The notes under the pieces: generated by a model
Database searches by the model: none
What the model was told of the DNA's origin: nothing
What the model saw: only the letters and a program-made list of their open reading frames with translations
Made by a program: the position numbers and the translations under genes
Assembly (NCBI GenBank): GCA_938010615.1
Contig: CALLUY010000076.1
Span: forward strand, 1-37,825
Reading direction: 5' to 3'
Length of the DNA: 37,825 bases
Source of the DNA: an uncultured Pirellulaceae bacterium
GTDB taxonomy: Bacteria; Planctomycetota; Planctomycetia; Pirellulales; Pirellulaceae
Part shown: in pieces, positions 25,799 to 34,512 of the stretch
How positions within the stretch are numbered: position 1 is the stretch's first letter
Layout of the letters: every line of letters starts with the position of its first letter

Positions 25799-27973
25799 AT
25801 GACAGTAAAGAATCGATCTCAATCAAAAGCTACCAACGTCGACGGAAGAGAAGCTCGCATCGTCACGAGAATGCCGCTGCTCGACACAGGCGACGTCGAA
25901 GATAAGCGTCAGGAGATCTTGGATTACTTTCACGATTCGTTCACGCTCTACGAAAGCCTGTTCGAATGTCTCGCTAGTGATGAAGCTTTCTATCACCGTG
26001 CCAACAACTTGCGACAGCCATTGATCTTCTACTACGGTCACACGGCAGTGTTCTTTGTGAACAAACTGAACGTTGCGAATCTGATTGACCAGCGGATTGA
26101 TCCAAAGATTGAATCGATGCTGGCCGTCGGCGTCGACGAAATGTCGTGGGACGATCTCAACGAGAATAACTACGATTGGCCGACGCCTGCCGAAGTGAAG
26201 GCTCACCGCGACGCAACGCGGGAAATCGTTGATCGCTTCATTCGGGATTGCGATTTTTCGATGCCGATCGACTGGAACAGTCCTATGTGGATTGTGTTGA
26301 TGGGAATCGAGCACGAGCGAATTCATCTGGAGACTTCATCGATTCTGATGCGTGAGCTTCCGATCGAGATGGTCAAACCTCATCCGTTGTGGGGAGATAT
26401 TTGTCGGGACAGTGGCGTGGCTCCGGAGAACGAATTGGTCTCCGTTGAGGGCGGAAAAGTTGAGCTCGGTAAATCGAAAGCGAATCCGATCTATGGTTGG
26501 GACAACGAGTACGGCTACAGTGCCGAAGAAGTTGATTCGTTTAAAGCGTCAAAGTATCTGGTTTCCAATGGCGAGATGCTGGAGTTCGTCGAAGCTGGAG
26601 GCTATGAAAACGAAGAGTATTGGACCGAAGAAGGTCGCGGTTGGTTGGATTTCAGCAACGCGAAGTATCCAGTTTACTGGCGAAAGAATGGTCCTTCGTT
26701 TCAGTTGCGGACCATGTTGGAAGTCATCGACATGCCTTGGAATTGGCCAGCCGAGATCAACTACTTGGAGGCAAAGGCGTTTTGCAATTGGAAATCGGAG
26801 CAAACCGGAACTCACGTGCGCATGCCGACCGAAGCGGAATGGCAACTGATGCGGAACCAATTGGACACGGACCAGCCGTATTGGGATTCTTCGCCTGGCA
26901 ATTTGAATCTGGAGTATGAGTTTTCTCCCTGTCCCGTCGATCGCCATGAATTCCATGATGGATTGTTCGATCTGATAGGAAACGTGTGGCAATGGACCGA
27001 GACTCCGATCGATGGTTTCAACGGGTTCGAAGTGCATCCGACTTACGATGATTTTTCGACGCCAACCTTCGACGGGAAGCACAATTTGTTCAAAGGCGGC
27101 TGCTGGATCTCGACAGGCAATTACGCGATCAAGGATGCTCGATATTCGTTCCGTCGTCACTTCTTTCAGTATTCAGGATTGCGGTACGTCGAAGCCAATC
27201 CGCTTCCAGAGCCAGAAGTCAACGTGTACGAAACGGACATGATGATCGCCAAGTACATCGAATTTCATTACGGCGATTCACCTGTCGATTCCATTCCTGT
27301 GCCAAACTTTCAGGTTGCTTGTATCGACGAAGTTGTCAAACACCTCGATGGTCGACAAACGGGACGAGCTCTCGATATCGGTTGTGCTGCTGGGCGATCT
27401 TCGTTTGAGTTGGCAAAACATTTTGAGCACGTTGACGCGCTCGATTTCTCAGTTCGTTTGATTGAGGCGCCATCAAGTCTGCAGAAGTCAGGTATCCAAC
27501 GCTACGTTTGTGCTGACGAAGGCGAGTTGAATCTGTATCGTGAAATTGACTTGTCGAACTTCGATGGTTATCGGGAAGTCAAAGATCGGATCGCTTTCAT
27601 GCAAGGTGATGCGTGCAACTTGGTAGACAAGTTTTGCGACTACGATTTGGTGTTCGCTGGAAACTTGCTGGATCGACTCTACGATCCGGAGAAGTTTCTA
27701 AATTTGATCAAGGATCGTATTCGTGACGGTGGCTTGCTGGTGTTGGCATCTCCTTACACGTGGTGCGAAGAATACACTCCGCGGGATAAGTGGCTTGGTG
27801 GATTCAAGGCGCCGACTGGTGAAAGTTACACGACGCTCGAGGGCATTGAGCAGATTTTGACGCCCGAGTTTAAGCTGATTGGAACGCCGGTTGATATTCC
27901 TTTCATCTTCCGCGAGACTTCTCGGAAGTTCCAATACGATGTGTCGGAGTTAACGGTCTGGGAAAAACTGTAG
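25799..27973 (+). CDS. ovoA: 5-histidylcysteine sulfoxide synthase / mercaptohistidine methyltransferase (OvoA)
   Basis: First enzyme of ovothiol synthesis: couples histidine and cysteine with O2 at the imidazole C5, and carries the N1-methyltransferase in the same chain. From the ATG at 25799 (AAAGG 7 bp upstream; 724 aa, the usual length) it has the DinB-like domain with the iron triad H81 (FYYGHTAVFF) and H172/H176 (EHERIHLE), then the FGE-sulfatase-like domain (about 215-480) with TEAEWQLMR, DLIGNVWQWTETP and FKGGCWIS, then a SAM-methyltransferase with ALDIGCAAGRSS and GGLLVLASPYTW. An ATG 23 codons upstream is unlikely. No OvoB-type PLP lyase gene is near. The gene heads a cluster with an ATP-grasp and a MATE gene. 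Confidence 0.93.
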   Translation: MTVKNRSQSKATNVDGREARIVTRMPLLDTGDVEDKRQEILDYFHDSFTLYESLFECLASDEAFYHRANNLRQPLIFYYGHTAVFFVNKLNVANLIDQRIDPKIESMLAVGVDEMSWDDLNENNYDWPTPAEVKAHRDATREIVDRFIRDCDFSMPIDWNSPMWIVLMGIEHERIHLETSSILMRELPIEMVKPHPLWGDICRDSGVAPENELVSVEGGKVELGKSKANPIYGWDNEYGYSAEEVDSFKASKYLVSNGEMLEFVEAGGYENEEYWTEEGRGWLDFSNAKYPVYWRKNGPSFQLRTMLEVIDMPWNWPAEINYLEAKAFCNWKSEQTGTHVRMPTEAEWQLMRNQLDTDQPYWDSSPGNLNLEYEFSPCPVDRHEFHDGLFDLIGNVWQWTETPIDGFNGFEVHPTYDDFSTPTFDGKHNLFKGGCWISTGNYAIKDARYSFRRHFFQYSGLRYVEANPLPEPEVNVYETDMMIAKYIEFHYGDSPVDSIPVPNFQVACIDEVVKHLDGRQTGRALDIGCAAGRSSFELAKHFEHVDALDFSVRLIEAPSSLQKSGIQRYVCADEGELNLYREIDLSNFDGYREVKDRIAFMQGDACNLVDKFCDYDLVFAGNLLDRLYDPEKFLNLIKDRIRDGGLLVLASPYTWCEEYTPRDKWLGGFKAPTGESYTTLEGIEQILTPEFKLIGTPVDIPFIFRETSRKFQYDVSELTVWEKL

Positions 27974-28120
27974 TGCGTGGTTGCGGCTTCGAGCCGCAGC
28001 GATTGGACGTGTAGTTGCATGTAGCTCATGTGCACTTGCCGTCATTTAACGTAGGACGGGCACCTTGCCCGTCAGAATCGATTCGGCCAGCAAACCACAA
28101 CCAACTGCCTCGTCACACCC
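27974..28120 (+). other. Intercistronic region with two short hairpins
   Basis: 147 bp between ovoA and the ATP-grasp gene. Two hairpins are visible: TGCGGCT-TCG-AGCCGCA (27982-27998) and GACGGGCA-CCT-TGCCCGTC (28055-28073). Neither is followed by a U-run, so they are not typical terminators. They may be processing sites or stray copies of the palindrome modules seen in the repeat elements. No Shine-Dalgarno is seen before the next ATG. Confidence 0.55.
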
Positions 28121-29281
28121 ATGCCGATCGAAATTCCAGACTACGTTCGCTTTCTGTCTGAACTTTACGTCACCGATGCGCCGGACGCATGCTTGTTGGC
28201 CGAGTATCCGTCGTCGAACAGCGATGATACGAAGTTTCAAAACAAAACGGAGTTCATTATTCATGATCCGTTTCCGCCGCCACCACGTGAGTTGCTAACG
28301 TCGCTAGGCCCTCATCATTTGATGTGTTGTTGGGGAGACCTGATTTCTGTGACATCGGAGATTGCTCCGCCAGCGGCGTTGCTGAAACATTGGAAAAAGT
28401 TGTTCGGGGCGGACGGTCTGCCGACATGGATCCCGTTTGAAGAAAGCGATGAATTCATCACGTTGTTTCCGCATCAATCGCTCACGGCGGAGCAGCAAGT
28501 CATCGATCCGGTCACGAATTATCAGCTCCACTCAAAGGAAGTCATCGAAAAGATCGATTGTCCTCAAGCCGCTGTATTAGACGCGGTTCAATTTCCATGC
28601 ATCGTGAAGCTTAGCCACGGCTACGCTGGGTTGGGCAATTTCATGATTCACGACGAAGCCGATGAGAAGGCAATGCGTCGAGAGCTGGACAAACATTGGC
28701 CCGATGCGACGTTGGTAATCAATTCGATCATTGAAAACATCGTCGGCGACTACGGTGTCCAATTCTATCTCCGGCGAGACGGATCGATTGTGTGGTTAGG
28801 TCTCACGGAGCAACATTTCAACGAATCCAAACGCTGGTGCGGAGGAACCTATTCCAGCGAAATGCAAACGGAACTGATCGAACCTTTCGAGCCGATTGTC
28901 ACCGCGACGGCAGCTCACTTGCACGCGGAAGGATGTTTCGGGCTCGTTGGAATCGATATCCTTCGAGACAAAGATGGGAAGTGTTTTCTGGTTGATGTGA
29001 ATCCACGACCGACTGGAATCACTCCTTTTCTGATGGCTTCACGGATTTTCGATCAGGACCACTCTTTTGGTGAAGGGATCTATCAGGCAAGTTTTCGGTT
29101 TGCTGGCTCTTTGGAGGAATTGATCGCGGCGGCAGGTGCGTTCAAAGATTGCCAAGTCATGATTTTGAGCGCTTTTGAGGACGATGCGGCAGACAGAACG
29201 ACGACGATCTGCCATATTTCCGTTTCATCAAAATCCCAATCGCGAAATCGCGAAATTCTGACCCAGTTAGCAACGCCTTGA
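28121..29281 (+). CDS. ATP-grasp ligase-like protein
   Basis: 386-residue ATP-grasp enzyme (carboxylate-amine/thiol ligase type). Visible motifs: CIVKLSHGYAGLGNFMI (about 163-179, ATP-binding lysine and glycine loop), VINSIIENIVGDYGVQFYLRRDG (about 205-227) and the metal-binding strand LVGIDILRDKDGKCFLVDVNPRPTG (about 273-297, with Asp and Asn as Mg2+ ligands). The first 90 residues carry no recognised motif. The gene starts 147 bp after ovoA, and its stop overlaps the MATE start. The likely role is to join a carboxylate to an amine using ATP on an ovoA product or precursor, which is inference. A D-Ala-D-Ala-type or other ligase is possible. Confidence 0.85.
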   Translation: MPIEIPDYVRFLSELYVTDAPDACLLAEYPSSNSDDTKFQNKTEFIIHDPFPPPPRELLTSLGPHHLMCCWGDLISVTSEIAPPAALLKHWKKLFGADGLPTWIPFEESDEFITLFPHQSLTAEQQVIDPVTNYQLHSKEVIEKIDCPQAAVLDAVQFPCIVKLSHGYAGLGNFMIHDEADEKAMRRELDKHWPDATLVINSIIENIVGDYGVQFYLRRDGSIVWLGLTEQHFNESKRWCGGTYSSEMQTELIEPFEPIVTATAAHLHAEGCFGLVGIDILRDKDGKCFLVDVNPRPTGITPFLMASRIFDQDHSFGEGIYQASFRFAGSLEELIAAAGAFKDCQVMILSAFEDDAADRTTTICHISVSSKSQSRNREILTQLATP

Positions 29282-30642
29282 ACACCAAAGACCTGACGAC
29301 TGGTTCCATTCCGCGTCACATTCGCGACCTTGCGTTGCCAGCCAGTATTGGGCTGTTTTTTCAGACGATGTACAACGTCGTCGATACTTACTACGCCGGA
29401 CAATTTTCAGAAGTTGCGCTCGCTGCCGTCGGGTTGAGCTTTCCAGTTTTCTTGTTGGTCGTCGCTGCCAGCAGCGGACTGTCACGAGGTGCTGCTGGAC
29501 TAATTTCCAACGCAATTGGAGCCAAATCGACTTCCGATCAGAAGCGATACATTTCACAGAGCCTTTCGCTAGGGCTGTTCCTTGCAGGCTTGCTGACCGT
29601 TGTTGGTCTATTCATCGCGGAGCCGATTTTTAGATTCCTCGGGGCTGAAGGTGAGTTCCTACGGCTCGCAAAAGCTTACATTTACCCGATCTTTCTGGGT
29701 AACGTGTTCTTTATTGTTGGCGGTGTCAGCAATGCTGTTCTGACGTCCAGTGGCGACACGAAAACTTATGGCAGCGTTTTGATCGTAGGATTTTTCTTGA
29801 ATCTGATTTTTGATCCGTGGTTCATGAACGGAGGTTTCGGCCTCCCCGCGATGGGCGTTGCAGGAATCGCTTGGGCCACGGTGCTGATTCAGTTCTTTGG
29901 CAGCGTTTATCTTTTTTCCACGATTGTCCGCCGCGGGCTATTGGAGATCGGAGAATTGAAGTCCATGATTCCGAACTTCAGGACGTGGTGGGAAATTGCC
30001 GTGCAAGCTCTGCCAGCGACGTTCAACATTATGTCGATCGCAATCGGCTTCTTTGCGATCAACTGGTTCTTGGAGCGATATGGCGTCGAAGCGGTAGCGG
30101 CTTACACAGCGACGACTCGGATCGAACAGATCGCGTTGATGCCCACATTTGGCTTGTACGCGTCGATCATGGCGATGGTCGGGCAAAACAACGGAGCCGG
30201 AAAAATTGCTCGCATCAAAGAAACGATGTGGAACTGTAACGTTTTTGGCGTCTCGGTGAATCTTGTGATGGCCAGTCTAATGTTTCTATTTTCTCGACAG
30301 CTAATGGATATCTTTACCGATGACCCGGAAGTGATCGAACTTGGCGTGACGTGTCTAAATGTAATGGCTCCGATTCATTGGTCTTACATTTTGTCAGCGA
30401 CACACATCGCGATGCTGCAAGCCTTAAAGCGGCCGATGTATGGATTCTTCGAAGCCATCACGCGAAAAATTGTCTTGCCGTTGCCGATCCTATGGTTGTT
30501 GGTTGTCCTGTGGAACCAAGACATCGTTTGGATCTGGTACTGCAATGCGGCGATCAATATCGTGGTGACTTGCGTGACGATCTTCTATGCGTGGAGAGTC
30601 TTGAACAGCCTTCCGGATGAGCCCGTTTTCGCTGATCGCTGA
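29278..30642 (+). CDS. MATE family efflux transporter
   Basis: Multidrug-and-toxic-compound-extrusion transporter of 454 aa with twelve hydrophobic segments. Family motifs are DLALPASIGLFFQTMYNVVDTYYAG in the first helices and VAAYTATTRIEQIALMPTFG in the second half. The start is TTG at 29278, overlapping the ATP-grasp stop (TTGA); no other start fits the N-terminal sequence MNTKDLTTGSIPRHIRD. Translational coupling to the ATP-grasp gene suggests export of its product. MATE proteins use a Na+ or H+ gradient; coupling and substrate are not visible from sequence. Confidence 0.93.
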   Translation: MNTKDLTTGSIPRHIRDLALPASIGLFFQTMYNVVDTYYAGQFSEVALAAVGLSFPVFLLVVAASSGLSRGAAGLISNAIGAKSTSDQKRYISQSLSLGLFLAGLLTVVGLFIAEPIFRFLGAEGEFLRLAKAYIYPIFLGNVFFIVGGVSNAVLTSSGDTKTYGSVLIVGFFLNLIFDPWFMNGGFGLPAMGVAGIAWATVLIQFFGSVYLFSTIVRRGLLEIGELKSMIPNFRTWWEIAVQALPATFNIMSIAIGFFAINWFLERYGVEAVAAYTATTRIEQIALMPTFGLYASIMAMVGQNNGAGKIARIKETMWNCNVFGVSVNLVMASLMFLFSRQLMDIFTDDPEVIELGVTCLNVMAPIHWSYILSATHIAMLQALKRPMYGFFEAITRKIVLPLPILWLLVVLWNQDIVWIWYCNAAINIVVTCVTIFYAWRVLNSLPDEPVFADR

Positions 30643-30689
30643 TGCGGCGATCCCAATTCAAGCCCGATGCGTAATGGGATATCACATAG

Positions 30690-31014
30690 TTTGGTTTGTC
30701 CGTGCAAAACCTAACCCGACGCGTAAGCTGCACCTCGCTCACGCTTTTTAAAGTTGCACTATATCGGCCCATCCCGAAGGGATTTAAGCTAGTAGCCGGT
30801 GATAAGCGCAGCGCCATCACCGGATTCGGTCGACAGCAAACATGATCCCGAAGGGATCACAGCGGGCGTTTGCTGCGATCCCTTCGGGATCGAATCGTGC
30901 ATCCTTGTGGGTCCGGAGGTGGTCGCTACGCTCGACCTCCGGCTAATGGCTGAAATTCCTTCGGAATAAAAATGTCTGCAACTTCAAAACTCACACTTCG
31001 GGTTACGATTGGCA
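30690..31014. repeat. Palindrome-array element C (complete)
   Basis: Left end TTTGGTTTGTCCGTGCAAAA followed by CCTAACCCGACGCGTAAGCT; right end CTGCAACTTCAAAACTCACA then CTTCGGGTTACGATTGGCA, the inverse of the left core. Inner hairpins include GATCCCTTCGGGATC (30877-30891), CCGGAGGT/ACCTCCGG (30913-30942) and ATTCCTTCGGAAT (30955-30967). A bare AAGCCCGATGCGTAATGGG just left (30659-30678) looks like a stray terminal motif. No reading frame. Confidence 0.85.
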
Positions 31015-31062
31015 GAATCAAATTGCGTAACTCTCCGAATAGCCGAGCCTTGCGGGAGTCCG

Positions 31063-32763
31063 CTAATCGAGGCCCAGCGGAAATGCCTCTCGGAATTCGC
31101 GTTTCAGTTTCTCGAACCCTGTGAACTTTTTGGTCCAACCTGCCTTGATCGCGCTGACCATCACTCCGAGCATGAAACAGGCGAGCCCGACGCCGACGAA
31201 TTTTGCCAAACGTTCATTGCTTTGCCCGACTGAAAACTCAAGCAACGGAGAAGCAGCCAGTAGACATGCTCCGAAAGAAACGGCTGCCGATGAAAGATGC
31301 AATCGGCTCCTAGCGAATATGGAAATTGCGAGTCCGGCCGCCCCAAGTGCACAGACATATCCTGAGGCCACCATTGCGTATTGCGGACGAAGTAGCACGC
31401 TAACGGCGACTAGGCTTGCGATCATCGGGAGTGAAAACGCCAACATGATCTTTAGCTGTTTCGCGAACAGGCCGCTGAAGATACATACAATCAGACACGC
31501 GCAAAGCAACAGGAAGTTTAACGCCATGACTGCTTCGGTGCCGCTAAGCACCGAAAGCGGTTCGAACGAATCTGCGAGCCACGGAGTCGTTAAGTTGGCT
31601 GCCGGCACGCTGACGCAAGAACTCGCCAAAAACCAACTGCTGCCTTGAAAGAATCTCTCATACGAAGCGACACTCCAAGCCGCCAGAATCAAACAGGGCC
31701 ACGTTTGAACAAAAGTGAACTCGGAAACCAGTTCTCCGTTAGGCTGCATCATGCTCGCACCGAACAGCGACAACACGAGGAACGCTCCTGCGTTTTCGAC
31801 GCCGTCGAGCCAGACAACCAAGTACATTCCAACCACGACCAATGTCGTCATCCAAACTGGGGAACCAATCTCCGCCGAGATCTGGTCATAGAATGCCGTG
31901 TTGGAGAACATCGGCCACGCAACGGCAAGTGCAATGGAGCATGGCATCAGCAACATTGAAAAGAATAGGAGCTCTTGATCTTTTTCGGCGGATCCAATTT
32001 CGAACAGCAGCCATGTGACCGAAAGAGAGATTGGGACAAACATCCACGTGCCCAACATGCCATTGGCTGGAGTCGGGTCAAATGAAAGTCCCATCATCAC
32101 GGTGCGACCAATCAGTCCGATGATCGCAAGTACAAAAATTGAATACGGATAAAGCGGCCAGCGCCACGGCGTACCATTTTTTGCTGCGTATCGTTTTGTT
32201 TTTCGAATAGACGGAATCAGCGAAAGGATTGCTAGGCTTACAACGAACGGAAACAACAAAATGATGAATCGGCGGTCAAGTTCTGGCCACACCGACTCCT
32301 GCATTGAAAACAGGTAAGGAAAGAAAAAGCTTGTCGCCAACATCGCGTATAGTGGCAGCCTGAATAATGCTCGGAAGCGAATGCCCAGCGTCCACACCAA
32401 CGACTCCGTGATCACGATGGCGAAAGCGAATCCCGCCAAGGCCAACGAAATGGCTGTCGCGGGATTCGTGACGAACAATCCATCGATGCTGGCCGACAAC
32501 GCCATGAACAGTAGCAGCAACACCATGAAGATTGAACGCGCGTCGTCCCACACTCTTCCGAATCGAACGATGACCCACGCGGTTAACGCCAGTAACGTTG
32601 CATATCCGACGAATAGGCTGGCTAGGAACCACGGATTTGTCGCGAAGCTCGCTTCTTTCAAAGAAACGTGGAAGCCGTAAAGAATGACTGCTGCACTGAT
32701 CAGATAAAAAGGATTGTGGTTGTAAAGAAATTTAACAAAGCCTGGCCCCTTAACGTCATGCAT
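31063..32763 (-). CDS. Polytopic integral membrane protein of unknown function
   Basis: 566 aa with about fourteen hydrophobic segments from residue 20 to 545 and short polar loops; it ends in a basic cytoplasmic tail (KKFTGFEKLKREFREAFPLG). The ATG at 32763 has GAGGAGCG upstream. No motif of a known transporter, glycosyltransferase or oligosaccharyl enzyme is recognised; the layout, with long runs of helices and few charged residues, could suit a lipid flippase or a channel. It is encoded 220 bp downstream of the ApbE-NqrM fusion on the same strand, so co-transcription is possible. I do not recognise the family. Confidence 0.85.
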   Translation of the reverse strand: MHDVKGPGFVKFLYNHNPFYLISAAVILYGFHVSLKEASFATNPWFLASLFVGYATLLALTAWVIVRFGRVWDDARSIFMVLLLLFMALSASIDGLFVTNPATAISLALAGFAFAIVITESLVWTLGIRFRALFRLPLYAMLATSFFFPYLFSMQESVWPELDRRFIILLFPFVVSLAILSLIPSIRKTKRYAAKNGTPWRWPLYPYSIFVLAIIGLIGRTVMMGLSFDPTPANGMLGTWMFVPISLSVTWLLFEIGSAEKDQELLFFSMLLMPCSIALAVAWPMFSNTAFYDQISAEIGSPVWMTTLVVVGMYLVVWLDGVENAGAFLVLSLFGASMMQPNGELVSEFTFVQTWPCLILAAWSVASYERFFQGSSWFLASSCVSVPAANLTTPWLADSFEPLSVLSGTEAVMALNFLLLCACLIVCIFSGLFAKQLKIMLAFSLPMIASLVAVSVLLRPQYAMVASGYVCALGAAGLAISIFARSRLHLSSAAVSFGACLLAASPLLEFSVGQSNERLAKFVGVGLACFMLGVMVSAIKAGWTKKFTGFEKLKREFREAFPLGLD

Positions 32764-32983
32764 CTTGCGCTCCTCGAGGAAGGTGAATTCCCGAGTCCAC
32801 GAACTTGATGGGGCGCGATACGTAGTTGTTTAGCTTAAACGATAACCAATCGCCATCGAGATTGCGGGCTCAGTCGGAAGGAGAAGTGTCGAGCGACGAA
32901 GTGTTAGTAATCTCTCAGTTGAACTTCCTACGCCGGGGACAGCGAAATTGTTCGCCGTTTTGCTCAAGAACAAATTCTTCACG

Positions 32984-34315
32984 CTACGTCGCAGTATTTG
33001 AAGCTTCTGTTTCTTCGCAATCGATGGTTGGCTTAGAACAAATTCCGCAAACGGATTCGCCGTCTTCGTTCGTCATGTTGGCGATGCCTCCGCAAGAACC
33101 AGTGACTGGCTTGTTGTTGAAAATTGCGCCAACCGCCATGCCCAGAATCATCAAACAAAAAACCACAAACGTGGCGATGAACACAGGCAAGATTTCACTG
33201 CGCGATGATTTCCTTGGCTTTGATTCTTCTTCGTCGGCAATGGTCTGTATCGTTTTTTCAGCTTCCCCAGCAACTGGAAAATCTTGAGACGCATGGGTGA
33301 CATGTGGCAAGCCGTCATTAGAATCGCTCCGCGAAATCATAAGCAATGGGCTGCCAAGTTTTTCACACAGTTCAGTTCCCTTTTCGCGCCCCATGACCAT
33401 CACGGCGGTTGCCAGTGCATCGGCAGTCATGCAATCGTCTGCGACAACGGATGCGATCGCCATTTTGTGTTTTACCGGTCGCCCTGTTTTAGGATCAATC
33501 GTGTGAGAGTAACGTTGTCCGTTGATGTCGATGAAATTCCGATAGTCTCCAGATGTTGCGACAGCTTTGCCAGACAATTCGACGACTCGATGAGAACGCT
33601 CAGTATCGGCGAGGCCCGTTTCGCTGTTGGGTTTTTCTATGCCGACATTCCAAGGACCGCCTGCCGCTCGCTCTCCACTTGTTGTCACTTCGCCACCCAC
33701 TTCAACCATGAAGTTTTCATAGCCAAGTTGTTTCAATGAACGGCCGACTCGATCAACGGCGTAACCTTTCGCGATGGCGGACAAATCAAGTTGGGCTTTC
33801 GGATTCCGTTTTCGAAGTGCGGGCGGATCGGAGCGGACTTCTATGTTTTGATAGCCGACCAGATCCATTAGTTCTTTGATCCGTCCATCGGAGGGCAGTT
33901 CCGGTTTGACTTTTTTGTTGGGGCCAAAATTCCAAGCTTTGACTAGCGGCCCAACGGTAGGATCAAAAGCGCCGTCGGTAAGCTCACAGATTTCCAAAGC
34001 TCTGCCGACAACAGTAGCTGTCTCCTCGTCAACGCTCTGCCATTCGCTCGAGTCAGCGCGATTGAATTTGGAAATGTCTGAGTCTTCCAGATAGGTCGAC
34101 ATCAGTTCGTTGACTCGCTGCAGCGAATCGTTGACTGCTGACTGAACCGCTTTCAATTTTTTCACTTCCGAATCTTCGGTCACAACGAGGACTTTGAATG
34201 GGATTGGTCCCATCGTTCGGCCGCGGACTTCGATCGACTGTTGAGCGCTGCAGAGCGAATGGGAGAGCAGAAACGCAACGAGAAGTGGAGCGATACGTTG
34301 GATGCGAAAAGGCAT
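32984..34315 (-). CDS. FAD:protein FMN transferase fused to NqrM-like Cys-rich domain
   Basis: 443-aa exported flavin transferase. After a signal peptide (MPFRIQRIAPLLVAFLLSHS) comes ApbE (about 30-330) with GRTMGPIPFKV, DLSAIAKGYAVDRV, VEVGGEVTTSGERAAGG, ATSGDYRNF, YSHTIDPKTGRPV and MTADALATAVMVMG, all typical. From about 380 a transmembrane helix (VFIATFVVFCLMILGMAVGA) and a Cys cluster (GSCGGIANM, SVCGICSKP, IDCEE) match NqrM (DUF539), the iron-delivery factor of Na+-translocating NQR. ApbE attaches FMN to NqrB/NqrC; the two genes are adjacent in Vibrio nqr operons. One chain doing both would be a maturation factor; no nqr genes are in view. The ATG at 34315 is chosen; a GTG at 34345 is possible. 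Confidence 0.9.
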   Translation of the reverse strand: MPFRIQRIAPLLVAFLLSHSLCSAQQSIEVRGRTMGPIPFKVLVVTEDSEVKKLKAVQSAVNDSLQRVNELMSTYLEDSDISKFNRADSSEWQSVDEETATVVGRALEICELTDGAFDPTVGPLVKAWNFGPNKKVKPELPSDGRIKELMDLVGYQNIEVRSDPPALRKRNPKAQLDLSAIAKGYAVDRVGRSLKQLGYENFMVEVGGEVTTSGERAAGGPWNVGIEKPNSETGLADTERSHRVVELSGKAVATSGDYRNFIDINGQRYSHTIDPKTGRPVKHKMAIASVVADDCMTADALATAVMVMGREKGTELCEKLGSPLLMISRSDSNDGLPHVTHASQDFPVAGEAEKTIQTIADEEESKPRKSSRSEILPVFIATFVVFCLMILGMAVGAIFNNKPVTGSCGGIANMTNEDGESVCGICSKPTIDCEETEASNTAT

Positions 34316-34447
34316 GACGAGCCGGGTTGCTGAAGTTAGGTTCACGGAGCACTCATTGTAATTCGATGAGACGGTGGACTAATCGATTCTATCGGTGCGA
34401 TCGGATGATTCATCGCATATCGTCAAAGTTTACTAAGGCTGTAGACT

Positions 34448-34476
34448 TTGTTACCGAACGCCGAAAATGATAGCAT
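34448..34476 (+). promoter_or_regulatory. Candidate promoter of the sigma-factor gene
   Basis: TTGTTA (34448-34453), a 17-bp spacer and TAGCAT (34471-34476), with an extended -10 TGA before it. This matches four of six positions in each hexamer. It would give a leader of about 30 nt before the ATG at 34513. No strong ribosome site follows. Confidence 0.35.
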
Positions 34477-34512
34477 CACCCCTGAAGCAATTGATACCCT
34501 GCGAGCAACTCC

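Noticed and set aside
32826-33287. Plus-strand frame of 153 codons between and over the ApbE-NqrM gene end
   Set aside because: It mostly lies antisense to the fusion gene and has no recognisable motif.
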